A stretch of DNA of 64,000 nucleotides from positions 98,234-162,233 of the forward strand of contig JARYLI010000003.1 of assembly GCA_029907715.1 (NCBI GenBank), written 5' to 3'. Of the stretch, positions 38,206 to 47,383 are shown in pieces. The DNA is from Methanothrix sp. GTDB taxonomy: Archaea; Halobacteriota; Methanosarcinia; Methanotrichales; Methanotrichaceae. Position 1 is the stretch's first letter. Each line of letters opens with the position of its first letter. The notes beneath the pieces are model-generated. The model was not told the origin of the DNA and did no database searches. It saw only the letters and a program-made list of their open reading frames with translations. The position numbers were made by a program, and so were the translations under genes.

Positions 38206-38329
38206 GTTACGATTTCTCACCCAGCAGGATTGGGTATATAAGGTCAAAAGTTTCGGGACTAAACATGGGGGCAGCTGCTAGTTATGCTGACCGGAATCTA
38301 TATTTGATCTCCGCTGCATGGAGCTCAGC

Positions 38330-39007
38330 ATGAGAAAAACGACAGTGTTGCTCATGCTGGTACTCCTATTCGGTGCATCCATGGCTCAGAACACGCCCAA
38401 TGAGCTTGTTGACAATGCAAAGGCGCTTTTTGCTGCGAGGGATTACGATCAGGCCCTGAATCTTACAGAGACTGCGCTCAGAATGGACGGCAGCATCGAG
38501 CAGGCCTGGCTTCTCCGGGGAAAGATACTGCTCGCAAGAGGCATGCTGAGAGATGCATACCAGAGCTTCGACAGGGCCACACAGCTCGCTGCATCTGATG
38601 CAGAGGCATGGAACTACAAGGGGATCGTGCTGGTGGCGATGCAGAGATACAACGATTCGCTCGTGTGTTTCGATGCGGCAATCCAGGCAGATCCAATGAA
38701 CTACGAGGCCTGGGGCAACAAAGGCAACACGCTCGTGAGCATGGGGAAGCTCGATGACGCACTATCAGCATTCGATAGGGCCATCATCATCAATCAGACG
38801 TACGCAGGTGCCTGGATAGGCAAGGGGATAGCCCTCTACTACCAGGAGAGGTACCAAGAGGCACTGGCGATGTATGAGAGGGCCCTCCAGCTGGATCCAG
38901 GCAACTCTATCGCCCTTTACAACAAGGGCCTGGCGTTGCAAAAGCTCGGCATGAATAAAGAGGCTGAGGAGAACTTCAGAGCTGCAGAGCTGAACCGGAG
39001 GAGATGA
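38330..39007 (+). CDS. Secreted tetratricopeptide-repeat protein
   Basis: 225 residues from the ATG at 38330, with GGAG six bases upstream; an ATG at 38318 is less well placed. Signal peptide 1-19 (LLFGASMAQ). Five to six TPR units follow, for example AEAWNYKGIVLVAMQRYNDS, then YEAWGNKGNTLVSMGKLDDA, and AGAWIGKGIALYYQERYQEA. TPR arrays bind protein partners; here the site would be extracellular. Methanosarcinales carry many such proteins. The partner is unknown. It is followed by comD with 60 bases between. Confidence 0.88.
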   Translation: MRKTTVLLMLVLLFGASMAQNTPNELVDNAKALFAARDYDQALNLTETALRMDGSIEQAWLLRGKILLARGMLRDAYQSFDRATQLAASDAEAWNYKGIVLVAMQRYNDSLVCFDAAIQADPMNYEAWGNKGNTLVSMGKLDDALSAFDRAIIINQTYAGAWIGKGIALYYQERYQEALAMYERALQLDPGNSIALYNKGLALQKLGMNKEAEENFRAAELNRRR

Positions 39008-39067
39008 TACAGGCGCGATCAACATTAGCGCCTGACATTATTGCGGATCTGCAACGGATCACGAATC

Positions 39068-39574
39068 ATGTTCAATATCTGCCCAGGTGAGCTGGTCTAC
39101 AGAGGTTTAAAGAGAGCAGGCATAAACCTCGTCGCATCCGTTCCCTGTGTGAACCTTCAGGAGCTTCTGTGCCTCCTCTCCTCCGATCCTGATATCATCC
39201 ACGTGCCTGTCACAAGAGAGGAGGAGGGCATCGGGGTATGCGCTGGCGCATACATGGGCGGCAGGAGCCCGGCGATTGCGATGCAGAACTCAGGTCTTGG
39301 GAACAGCATAAACGCCCTGGCGTCCCTGAACATGCTCTACGGGATACCGCTGCTGATGGTGATAAGCCACCGGGGGACTGAGGGGGAGCGGCTTGTGGGT
39401 CAGATCCCCATGGGAAGGCTGACAGAGCCGCTGCTGAAGACGATGGGGATCAAATTCTTCAGGCCGCGACCAAATGAAGCGGAGGGGACGGTAGAGGCCG
39501 CATGGAGCCTTGCAGTGAATGAAAAGCGGCCTGTTGCGGTTCTGCTTGACATAAAGTTCTGGGAGGGCAGATGA
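39068..39574 (+). CDS. comD: Sulfopyruvate decarboxylase, alpha subunit
   Basis: 168 residues from the ATG at 39068; a TTG at 39041 is an alternative. The protein is the thiamin-diphosphate PYR half: VYRGLKRAGINLVASVPCVNL, then VPVTREEEGIGVCAGAYMGG (with the catalytic Glu), and QNSGLGNSINALASLNMLYG. With ComE it decarboxylates sulfopyruvate to sulfoacetaldehyde in coenzyme M synthesis. Its stop overlaps the comE start by four bases (ATGA), so translation is coupled. Confidence 0.93.
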   Translation: MFNICPGELVYRGLKRAGINLVASVPCVNLQELLCLLSSDPDIIHVPVTREEEGIGVCAGAYMGGRSPAIAMQNSGLGNSINALASLNMLYGIPLLMVISHRGTEGERLVGQIPMGRLTEPLLKTMGIKFFRPRPNEAEGTVEAAWSLAVNEKRPVAVLLDIKFWEGR

Positions 39575-40134
39575 GAAGGATAGATGCGATAGCGATCATA
39601 GCAGAGGTGGCTGATGCATCGAATGCCCTCATAGTCTGCAATCTGGGTTACCCGAGCAGGGAGCTTTTCTCCGTCAGAGACAGGCCGGAGAACTTCTACA
39701 TGCTGGGATCGATGGGTCTGGCCTCCTCCATAGCTCTGGGTCTCTCGCTGTCTCTTCCTGATAGGAGGGTTGTAGCAATCGATGGAGATGGAGCGGTACT
39801 CATGAACCTCGGCACGCTTGCGACCATCGCGAGCTTTGCCCCGACCAATTACCTTCTCGTCGTGCTCGACAACCGTGTGTATGGTTCCACGGGATGCCAG
39901 CCAACATGTACATCCAGATGCACAGATCTGGCTGCAGTCGCGCGTGGCGCAGGTGTGAGGGATGTGAGGGTTGTGACAAGCGAAGAAGAGCTCAGGATGA
40001 GCCTCTCCGGGAGTGGTGTGGTCGTGGCCACTGTGGAGCCAGGAAACGCAGACGTCCCTGTGATTCCTCTATCCCCTGAGGGGATCCTGAGCAGGTTCAT
40101 GGAGAGAGCCTCTCCACGCATGCGGAGATCCTGA
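39571..40134 (+). CDS. comE: Sulfopyruvate decarboxylase, beta subunit
   Basis: 187 residues. The PP half of the enzyme shows GSMGLASSIALGLSLSLPDR, the thiamin-diphosphate/metal motif AIDGDGAVLMNLGTLATIAS and VLDNRVYGSTGCQPT. Two subunits together make one active enzyme, as in other methanogens; some Methanosarcina fuse them. Its end overlaps the convergent COG1900 gene by 38 bases. Confidence 0.93.
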   Translation: MRRIDAIAIIAEVADASNALIVCNLGYPSRELFSVRDRPENFYMLGSMGLASSIALGLSLSLPDRRVVAIDGDGAVLMNLGTLATIASFAPTNYLLVVLDNRVYGSTGCQPTCTSRCTDLAAVARGAGVRDVRVVTSEEELRMSLSGSGVVVATVEPGNADVPVIPLSPEGILSRFMERASPRMRRS

Positions 40135-41362
40135 AGCTCCCATCGAGTATCCTCTTTTTGAGAATCTCCGCAAGCCTGAGAGCGCGCAGGCGGTCTGACT
40201 GTCTCAACGTCACGGGAATATCCAGACCATCCGGCGATCTTATTGAGCCAAGCCGCGCGCGGAAGACATCCGGGCAGAGCACCGAGCAGAGGCCGCAGTT
40301 GAAGCACAGGCTCCTGTCTATGCGCACCGGTCTTTCGATTGCGCCCATCGGGCATCTCCTCTCTGCGATGCAATCCCCGCAATCCCTGCACGAATCCGCT
40401 CTCACATGAACAGCGAGATCCACATCCTCCCAGACCTGCGCGTAATCCGCAGCCCACAGAGTGGATCGCGTGCTGATGTCCATCACCGGCATCGGAATGG
40501 ATCTTTCAGGAAGCAAAGCAGCATCGAGAACGTGCCTGCTCAGAACAGGAACCGGCACGGCCCATGAGGTTATGCACTCCGGACCTGCAGATGTCACGAA
40601 GCCTCCCATGAACTCAGGCATCATCTGATGCATGTCAGCGAACCCGGATAGATTTGGCCTCTCGGGAGTGCTTCTTGTCCCTGTCCCGATAACGAAGCCC
40701 TCAGCCCCGTTTATGAGAACCCGCGTTCCGATGCCTATCGTCTCCAGGAGTGGATCGTTCTTGAGGGGGTTCAGAATGCCACACCCTGAGAAAGAAGCAC
40801 CGCTCATGTCCGGAGGAAACGGGATCGCATGGAATATCGTGCTCAGGGCATCACTCCCCGCATTCACGAACGCGGAGTAGTTCATGAACGCGTGCCTCGT
40901 GCCGAAGATCCTAGCATGCGGTATCTCATCGATGGTGATATCTCTCGATATGCTGCGCCCATCTGATGTCTCCACATCAACACAAACACTTCTTCCGGCA
41001 ACAAGGTCTCTGAACAGATGACCACCGCCGTACCTTCCGTCCCTGTGTGCGGTACCGAAGACGATGAGATCCATGTGACCCAGCCTCTCATTTGGGCACG
41101 GACCCACATGCGCAGGCACGCCATTGATCCTAGCGCTCACCGCGCGGGTGAACGAGCCTTTTTCCGCGAATCCGAATGAGAGCACGGCGTACGTCCCGCT
41201 CATGACAGCTCTCGTGGCCGTTGTGATAACATCCACATCCTGAAGCTCTTTGATCGCGTTCTCCTCCACAAGACCCCTCACCTCCTCAGCGGTGAGCACA
41301 GTAGCCTCACCCCTGCGTATCCGCTCGTCTATCTCTGCAATCGATCTCATAATATCGCCCAC
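40097..41362 (-). CDS. COG1900/DUF39 sulfur-insertion protein with two 4Fe-4S clusters
   Basis: 421 residues. The DUF39 (COG1900) part at 1-340 has DVDVITTATRAVMSGTYAVL, then the conserved SFSGCGILNPLKNDPLLETIG and GTGTRSTPERPNLSGFADM. The C-terminal ferredoxin part carries CRDCGDCIAERRCPMGAI and CFNCGLCSVLCPDVF. In Methanosarcina, COG1900 proteins help put sulfide into aspartate semialdehyde to make homocysteine. As I recall, a relative in Methanocaldococcus was reported to convert sulfoacetaldehyde to coenzyme M. Facing comDE tail to tail, it may do the latter here. Start GTG 41362 or ATG 41350; the ribosome binding site does not decide. Confidence 0.87.
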   Translation of the reverse strand: MGDIMRSIAEIDERIRRGEATVLTAEEVRGLVEENAIKELQDVDVITTATRAVMSGTYAVLSFGFAEKGSFTRAVSARINGVPAHVGPCPNERLGHMDLIVFGTAHRDGRYGGGHLFRDLVAGRSVCVDVETSDGRSISRDITIDEIPHARIFGTRHAFMNYSAFVNAGSDALSTIFHAIPFPPDMSGASFSGCGILNPLKNDPLLETIGIGTRVLINGAEGFVIGTGTRSTPERPNLSGFADMHQMMPEFMGGFVTSAGPECITSWAVPVPVLSRHVLDAALLPERSIPMPVMDISTRSTLWAADYAQVWEDVDLAVHVRADSCRDCGDCIAERRCPMGAIERPVRIDRSLCFNCGLCSVLCPDVFRARLGSIRSPDGLDIPVTLRQSDRLRALRLAEILKKRILDGSFRISACVERLSP

Positions 41363-41512
41363 TACCCCTCATCATCACTTATCATCATCTCGATGAGGCA
41401 AATGGCATTTCAGAGGCGGGGAAAAAAGAGCTTTCGGATGTCGATCTGAAAACAGAATGAGTGGCTCCGCCCACTGACGGGCGGAGCATTAGGGTGTTCT
41501 TCAGTGATGAAG

Positions 41513-44239
41513 CTATCGGATCTCGAATGTCGTGACCTCCTGCGTCTCCCCCTCTGTGTTCAGGACTCCCGTGTATGTCTTCACGTCCCCGCCGACAACC
41601 GTGCGCACAGTCCATCTCACCGCTCCTACGTCGCCGCAATCGCTGTAGTAGTTCACACTGACCTTATAAACACCAGGCGGCGCGCCGCCAGTCGGCCAGA
41701 ATATGTTCTCAGGCTTGCCCATCTCGAAGTTGGAGCACATGTTGTCGCGATCCAGCTGGCCTCCCGACGGGACCTGGGGGTTGCTGTAGTATACCACATC
41801 TCCATTCGGATCCTCCACATAGAGGTCGATGTCCGCGTTCGCATACCACGTCAGAGTGACCTGGATGTCGCCTGTGTGGACCGATGTCTGCCTTCCGGTC
41901 CTCGCAGCAGCGGCGACTGCAGACCTGCATGGGTATCCGCCCAGGAAGCATGTCGACCCCTGGAGTGACGATTCATCCAGATGGTCGAACCGGAGGGTAT
42001 CTCCCGGATTTATCTGGTACACCTTTGTCTGCTTTGACTTAGCATGATGGCATGGAACGTACATCGGATCCCCAGGATTCACCTCTGACACGAAGAGAAA
42101 CTCGGTCAGCGTGTAAGTGCCGGCAGGCACCCAGAAGCGCGTCCTGGTCTCGCCTGCAGTGCTTGAGGGCATCACATCATACGCCAGTATCATCCAGTTG
42201 CCCGGAGGGGTCCAGAAGCTCGCCACAGATGGATCTCTGAAGACAGCGTTCTTTATGCATATGCCGTGCTCTGTGTGCGTCGGAAGACGCCTGCAGCCCT
42301 CTTCGTTCGCACACGGGATGTAAGAAGGCATGCTGTTGTAGCGGTGTGCATTGATCACCTCGATCCAGCCGCCGTTTCTTCTCATCCATTCATCATCTCC
42401 GCTGACCAGAGAGTATGGTGAGAAGTGATCAGTGAATACCGTCACAGTCCTCTCATCCGGATCGACAGTGCCTGGTATAAGCTCCCATTTTCCAGAGGTG
42501 GCGTTGAAGGTCGTCACTCCGATGATTGTGTTCGGATCCACTCCCTCAGGTATCCTCAGGGTGATCTGCACCGGTCTTTCAAATACCGTGCCCTCAGGCC
42601 CGAGCTGATACACCTCGCCAACTGAAGACAGACCCTCCGCAAGCTCTGGCCTCATATCTGTCCTCTCTATGCTGACGACCATTGTTCCTGGGGTGCCATC
42701 CTCGTTGGGCGGAATGGATCCGGCGGGTATATCAACAGCAGCACCGCCGAAAGATACCGACCCGGACTGGCTGCCTGAGAGTGTGGCAGATCCGCTTTCC
42801 TCCGGTGGCACCTCCGTCGGTTCCTCTTCAGAAATCGAAGGCGATGCAAGCGGGAATCTGTCAACGCCATCACCGCCTGGAATGCTGTATGGAGAGTCGC
42901 AGATTCCATCGCGGTTCGAGTCTGTGCAGGGATTATCGCTGTAGTAGTTGCCTCTGGATCCGTCATCCCATCTGTTGGCATCGCCGGTCCCGAGCTCTGT
43001 GGCATTGTAATCGTCGTATGCATCATCACCGATGTTATCTGCAATCACATTGTTGGATATCAGGTTCCGATTGGATTCATAAACATGTATCCCATCGCCG
43101 CCGTTTCTCGATATCCTGTTGCCTCTAATCGTGTTCTCATCACATCCGCTCAGGAGGTATATCCCATTGTCATCGTTCTCCTCTATGATATTCGCCTCGA
43201 TCAGGTTGCTGCCTGCCTCGTACAGCTCAATCCCCTTATCGCATAGCGTTATGCTGTTGTTTCTTATGACGTTGCTGCTGGAGTAGACCATTATTCCGGA
43301 GTATCCCAGAAATCCACCCCTTCCATTGATCACGCTCAGGCCCTCAAGAGTGACGCCATCCGCAGATACTGTGATGCCATCCCCAAGCCTGCCCGCATCT
43401 ATCACAGGCATACCGATGCCGCGTATCGTGAGCTTCCTGTCGATAACGATGTTCTCCCTGTACGTGCCGGGGTTGACCTCGATCGTGTCTCCCTCAGTGG
43501 AGGCATTTATGGCGTCCTGGATCCGCGAGTACTGCTTACCCGCACCAACCGTCAGGATTTCTCCGCCTGCTGGTACATGGCCTTCCGGTACGCCCCTGAC
43601 AGACCATATCTTCAGGTCATCGAATGCGACGTGCACGTACGACGCATCCTGTGTCTCGCCGAATATATCTATGACTCCAGAGCGTATGCTGCTGTCCTTG
43701 CAGCTTCCAACCCAGCGGTCGTTTATGTATATTGTGAAATCATCTCCGGATGCCACCACCCTTATTTTGTTCACATCCAGGCCCACTGCATCTGACCTAG
43801 TCCAGGGTATGAGATCAGTCCAAGCTTCATTTTTATATTTAAAGAAGGCGAACTTGTGATCGGTGTTCAGCACAAGCCTGTAGAAATCATCGCTCTCCGC
43901 ATCTCTCCTGAGATTCAGCCCGAACTCACCATACTCAGGCACGTCCACCACGTATGCAGTCGTCTCAAGCACGAAATCACTGAATTCATTTTCCACAGGC
44001 ACTTTGGCATTTTTTACGGTGTTGGAGGTGTTGACGTAGATGTGATACATGCCACTCATGTAGTCCATCCTGTAGCTCTCTGTGGTCACCCGCGGCCATC
44101 CGCTCGATGGATCAGAGAAGTCATCTGAATAGAGCAGATCTCCTGCCATCGGATCCGTATAAGAGCTCTGAGCTGATGATTGTGTGCAAAAAATACACAG
44201 CATCATCACATAAGATATCCATAATGGTTTCATATTCAT
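41513..44239 (-). CDS. Large secreted surface protein with beta-helix, ZU5-like and DUF2135-like domains
   Basis: 908 residues from an ATG at 44239 (the frame opens upstream to 44317). Signal peptide to about 24. Domain order: a concanavalin-like module (DDFSDPSSGWPRVTTESYRM to LKIWSVRGV); a NosD-type parallel beta-helix (YSRIQDAINASTEGDTIEVN, then repeated NxIxxN turns such as NVIRNNSITLC, NTIRGNRISRN and NLISNNVIADN) with a calcium-like DSNRDGICDSPY site; a linker of Glu/Pro; a ZU5-like domain (GAAVDIPAGSIPPNEDG, then TVFTDHFSPYSLV); a Cys-rich middle; and a C-terminal domain (VTLTWYANADIDLYVEDPNG) with a conserved Asn/Trp/Pro pattern. Exported, possibly glycosylated. Function unknown. Confidence 0.85.
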   Translation of the reverse strand: MNMKPLWISYVMMLCIFCTQSSAQSSYTDPMAGDLLYSDDFSDPSSGWPRVTTESYRMDYMSGMYHIYVNTSNTVKNAKVPVENEFSDFVLETTAYVVDVPEYGEFGLNLRRDAESDDFYRLVLNTDHKFAFFKYKNEAWTDLIPWTRSDAVGLDVNKIRVVASGDDFTIYINDRWVGSCKDSSIRSGVIDIFGETQDASYVHVAFDDLKIWSVRGVPEGHVPAGGEILTVGAGKQYSRIQDAINASTEGDTIEVNPGTYRENIVIDRKLTIRGIGMPVIDAGRLGDGITVSADGVTLEGLSVINGRGGFLGYSGIMVYSSSNVIRNNSITLCDKGIELYEAGSNLIEANIIEENDDNGIYLLSGCDENTIRGNRISRNGGDGIHVYESNRNLISNNVIADNIGDDAYDDYNATELGTGDANRWDDGSRGNYYSDNPCTDSNRDGICDSPYSIPGGDGVDRFPLASPSISEEEPTEVPPEESGSATLSGSQSGSVSFGGAAVDIPAGSIPPNEDGTPGTMVVSIERTDMRPELAEGLSSVGEVYQLGPEGTVFERPVQITLRIPEGVDPNTIIGVTTFNATSGKWELIPGTVDPDERTVTVFTDHFSPYSLVSGDDEWMRRNGGWIEVINAHRYNSMPSYIPCANEEGCRRLPTHTEHGICIKNAVFRDPSVASFWTPPGNWMILAYDVMPSSTAGETRTRFWVPAGTYTLTEFLFVSEVNPGDPMYVPCHHAKSKQTKVYQINPGDTLRFDHLDESSLQGSTCFLGGYPCRSAVAAAARTGRQTSVHTGDIQVTLTWYANADIDLYVEDPNGDVVYYSNPQVPSGGQLDRDNMCSNFEMGKPENIFWPTGGAPPGVYKVSVNYYSDCGDVGAVRWTVRTVVGGDVKTYTGVLNTEGETQEVTTFEIR

Positions 44240-44317
44240 CGTACCATATTTATTACACAGTGTTCTGCATGTCTTCAGACCAAAAAAATCATTCATATTT
44301 GTATTAAACTCCCACAT

Positions 44318-44735
44318 TCAATCGATTAATTTACAGCGGAGAAGCGCTTAAGAATCCCTCCAGATTTTTATATTCTGTGCTCTGATACTATATAGCCGTT
44401 TTGGAGATGACGGTCGGATTGTGATATGAATCGCCCGAGCAGGTGTGCATTCGGGCTGGCTCTCAAATCCAGGGAGTTGGACCGCTGAACATCCTGTCAG
44501 AAATCGGTGTCGCTCTTATGTATTCAGCAACTTGAGGACATGCAGGCCGGTTGCTGAACGCACTCATTATCTCGCTAGGACTTCGACTACGTCGAAGATA
44601 AGTCGAAACGAGCGCATAGCATGACTTTTCTTCGGGCAAGCATCAGATGGATAAGGGCAAACTTCATTATAAAATGTTAGATCTGAGCAGGCCTCTGCAG
44701 CAGAGGATGCCCCACCGAACTCAGTCGAGGGGCAG
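44318..44735. other. Intergenic region with family-1 element
   Basis: 418 bases between two reverse-strand surface protein genes. Apart from the promoter (AT-rich 44330-44400) and the 44511-44659 element, nothing was recognised. Confidence 0.6.
44511..44659 (+). mobile_element. Small non-coding element, family 1, copy 11 (long form)
   Basis: 149 bp, CGCTCTTATGTATTCAGCAA at the left, ATGGATAAGGGCA at the right, with an internal CTTCGACTACGTCGAAG palindrome. Flanks do not match at eight positions, so it may be older or rearranged. Confidence 0.82.
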
Positions 44736-45479
44736 TCAAGGATCTATTATTGTCGTGACGAACTCATGCCTGCCATCATGCCTGTGATACCCATCGTGCC
44801 TGCCATCATGCCATGTGTGGCCCGTTGAGCCCCACTCCCACGTGTACTTGTAGGTCCATCTTATCGGCTCATACACTATTGGCCTGTAGTAGTACCTGAC
44901 CGGAAGCGTGTAGTAGTATGTTGTGAACGTGTAGCCTCCGTACCACCATGGCCAGTCCTCGCGGACATAGTACCAGATGTAGTTGCTCCTATAAACGCCG
45001 TCTATCACATACCATACCCTGTAGACGCCAGGGAACGGCCCGTAGAACCATGCCCAGTATCTGTGGTAGGGGTGCACGCGACCCAGATGCTGCGTGACTA
45101 TCTGGCCGGTGGGATACTCGTAGTATATGACCAGGTCACCACCTACCGATGGCACTATCTCCTGGTTCGCCCAGCTCTTTGTCGGCACATTCAGGCTGAC
45201 CGTGTGCTCGTAATTCAATCCATCAACTATCCACAGCCCATTCCCCTCAGGCACACTGCTCAGGACTGATGGATCATCCACCGCGCCCTGATCAACCAGG
45301 CTCCCGGCATCTGCAGGCTCCTCATTTGTGAAATATGCGCTATCAGGTGGCGGCTGGTAGTAATCCACCGGCTGATCCGGATACTCTGTCGGGTAGAGCG
45401 CATCATAATCCTCTGGATTCATCGCAGCAGATAGGCCTGCGACGATCACCAGTCCGATGATCATTTCTTTAAGCATCAT
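44736..45479 (-). CDS. Secreted Tyr/Trp-rich protein with His-rich tail
   Basis: 247 residues. Signal peptide to about 19. An acidic, proline-rich start (EDYDALYPTEYPDQPVDYYQ) is followed by one beta-rich domain (WIVDGLNYEHTVSLNVPTKS, then VYRVWYVIDGVYRSNYIWYY) with very high Tyr and Trp. The C-terminus is His/Asp/Gly rich (HTWHDGRHDGYHRHDGRHEF) and could bind metal. No family is recognised. A TATA-like CATATAAAAATC near 45516-45527 lies about 35 to 48 bases before the start. Together with the neighbouring 41513 gene it looks like part of a cell-surface set. Confidence 0.8.
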   Translation of the reverse strand: MMLKEMIIGLVIVAGLSAAMNPEDYDALYPTEYPDQPVDYYQPPPDSAYFTNEEPADAGSLVDQGAVDDPSVLSSVPEGNGLWIVDGLNYEHTVSLNVPTKSWANQEIVPSVGGDLVIYYEYPTGQIVTQHLGRVHPYHRYWAWFYGPFPGVYRVWYVIDGVYRSNYIWYYVREDWPWWYGGYTFTTYYYTLPVRYYYRPIVYEPIRWTYKYTWEWGSTGHTWHDGRHDGYHRHDGRHEFVTTIIDP

Positions 45480-45736
45480 ACATGCAGAGGGAGGGGCCAG
45501 AGAATAAAAGGTTGATTTTTATATGTGAGTCAGATAAGACCTAGAAGCGACCTACAGATCATCTAGGTGATAAGCAGCATCGCTGCATGCGGAAATTCAG
45601 GAGCCACCCGGATCCAGCGAAGAGGATTATCAGCGCCCTTGCTGTGAGAGATTCTCTGTGAATGTGCAGAGATGCACAGCCCTCAGCAGGCGGTCAAACC
45701 TGCAGCCTGATCGACCCTCTGATGAATTCCGCGATA

Positions 45737-46855
45737 TCATCTGCCATCGCAGCGGATTATGGAGACGATGCGATCTCCCGCCGCCTCTCTTACCATATCC
45801 AGTGCCTCATCCAGGCTGGATGGCCTGCGCTTCTCCGATATCGATCTTATGGCCTTCCCGATGCTATCATCGTTTCCGGCCATCACCCTGACGATCACAC
45901 TCCCCTCAGGCATGACAAGCCCGCTGCATATGCCGTCGAGATCGCCATCGACTATCCCCAGTACCGGTATCCCGAGCCTGGACAGAACATCTCCGGCGAT
46001 GGCTGTTGTATCGTCGCCTATTGTTATTACAAATGATGCATCAGATGCGAGCTCGAATGACGCCTCCGCAGCATGATCTATGATCGCAAACCTGCCGTTC
46101 CTGCTCGTTCTCATGGAGCCAATCCTGGGCTTCAGAGTCCCTGCAGTTCTCCGCACAGACCCACTTCGAAGAATCGCGGATCGCAGATCGACATGCTGAA
46201 GCTTCTCCAGGCCATGCATTTTGAGATCCATTCCTCTTGCGCCAACGATCCTCCCGTCCCGCGCCATGATCTCCACACAGGTATCAGTGGCCGTGCCGAT
46301 AACCGTGCCGTCGACAGAGATCCTCTCCCCAGGCAGGACCCCGCTCATCCTTCTCACAATCACATCGCCCTCCTGGCGCAAATTATCATCAGTCATGCAT
46401 ACATCAAGAATCTCAAAACCGAAGTCTGATGCGAGCCCCTCTGCGATGGCATTGCTGAGATCAGACGGATTCGCAAGAGCTGCTACGAAGCGCCCGCCGG
46501 AGTCCGCTTGGATCAGGGGGTTTGCGGGCCTAGCCCGTCCAGCCACGATTGCTCCAAAAACAATCCCTGTATCCCTGCTCTTAGCGTGGTTCAGAAGAAC
46601 TGTGAGGTCTGAGTGCTGAAGGTCCTGAACAGACTGGCTGGGAGTTCGTCGCTTGCTGATATCCACCCTTCCCTCAAGACCGGCATCGATAACAGCAACC
46701 CTGCCCATTGTCCCGCCGAGGACTGCCACAACATCGCCGTGCCCCTCAAGCCATTCGATGGCCTGTAAAGCAAACCCAGTATCCACTACCTCTGGACCAT
46801 GAATTACAACACCTATCGAGAGCCTACGCTCATCCGCCGCACTCGAGGTTCTCAT
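45737..46855 (-). CDS. DUF2117 family protein
   Basis: 372 residues from an ATG at 46855. The N-terminal SIGVVIHGPEVVDTGFALQA, then VVAVLGGTMGRVAVIDAGLEG and the C-terminal ITIGDDTTAIAGDVLSRLGIPVLGIVDGDLDGI match DUF2117 (COG4031), a family confined mainly to methanogens and of unknown role. The C-terminal part reads like a nucleotide- or metal-binding Rossmann segment (VLGIVDGDLDG). It overlaps the upstream DUF2098 gene by 26 bases, so both are probably translated from one message. Confidence 0.85.
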   Translation of the reverse strand: MRTSSAADERRLSIGVVIHGPEVVDTGFALQAIEWLEGHGDVVAVLGGTMGRVAVIDAGLEGRVDISKRRTPSQSVQDLQHSDLTVLLNHAKSRDTGIVFGAIVAGRARPANPLIQADSGGRFVAALANPSDLSNAIAEGLASDFGFEILDVCMTDDNLRQEGDVIVRRMSGVLPGERISVDGTVIGTATDTCVEIMARDGRIVGARGMDLKMHGLEKLQHVDLRSAILRSGSVRRTAGTLKPRIGSMRTSRNGRFAIIDHAAEASFELASDASFVITIGDDTTAIAGDVLSRLGIPVLGIVDGDLDGICSGLVMPEGSVIVRVMAGNDDSIGKAIRSISEKRRPSSLDEALDMVREAAGDRIVSIIRCDGR

Positions 46856-47105
46856 CGTGGAGCCTGGCACGTTCCATCAGCTCTTTCTGCTCCTTCATCC
46901 TCTCCGCAAGATCCTCAAGAGACATTCCGCTGAGCTCCTTGCGCTCAGGGACCTTCTCTATCGGCTCCAGGTGGGATGTCAGATAGTAGAGCTCTGTGGA
47001 ATCCAGAAGCGCCCAGGTCTCCCCATCCTCCTCTTTTACGAGCTTGACGACCCCGACAGTCCCGGTACCGTTGTACCTGACCAGGGATCCTTCCTTTATC
47101 TCCAT
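46830..47105 (-). CDS. DUF2098 family protein
   Basis: 91 residues from the ATG at 47105, with GGTGAT four bases upstream; a longer frame to 47135 is not favoured. MEIKEGSLVRYNGTGTVGVV is a small SH3-like barrel start, then GETWALLDSTELYYLTSHLEPI. The helical C-terminus is charged (LEDLAERMKEQKELMERARL). Known only as a methanogen family. Gene order DUF2098-DUF2117 suggests shared function. Confidence 0.88.
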   Translation of the reverse strand: MEIKEGSLVRYNGTGTVGVVKLVKEEDGETWALLDSTELYYLTSHLEPIEKVPERKELSGMSLEDLAERMKEQKELMERARLHDENLECGG

Positions 47106-47383
47106 CACAATCACCATACAAGCCGGAAGGTTCATGATGTTCTTCGCGTCCCTCTGGTTTAAGCCTTGCGATTTTGCTGAAGCTCTCTGAGTGGATCAGA
47201 ATCTATGGGAGCAGCTGAGCGGTTTCGTTATAAAAGTTTGACTGATCAAGCATAGATGATGCGAGACATGATACAGGCAACAGATCTCTCTAAAACTACT
47301 GTTTCCTGTGATCGCCTGGAGGCGACGGGCTTCCAAAAGATTAAATTGTATGTATCCGAGTTGAGCTGGGGCTGGAGAGATAG

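Noticed and set aside
37825..38247. An intact small HTH protein
   Set aside because: Its C-terminal 40 residues are read through a family-1 element, and the rest is the start of a broken transposase.
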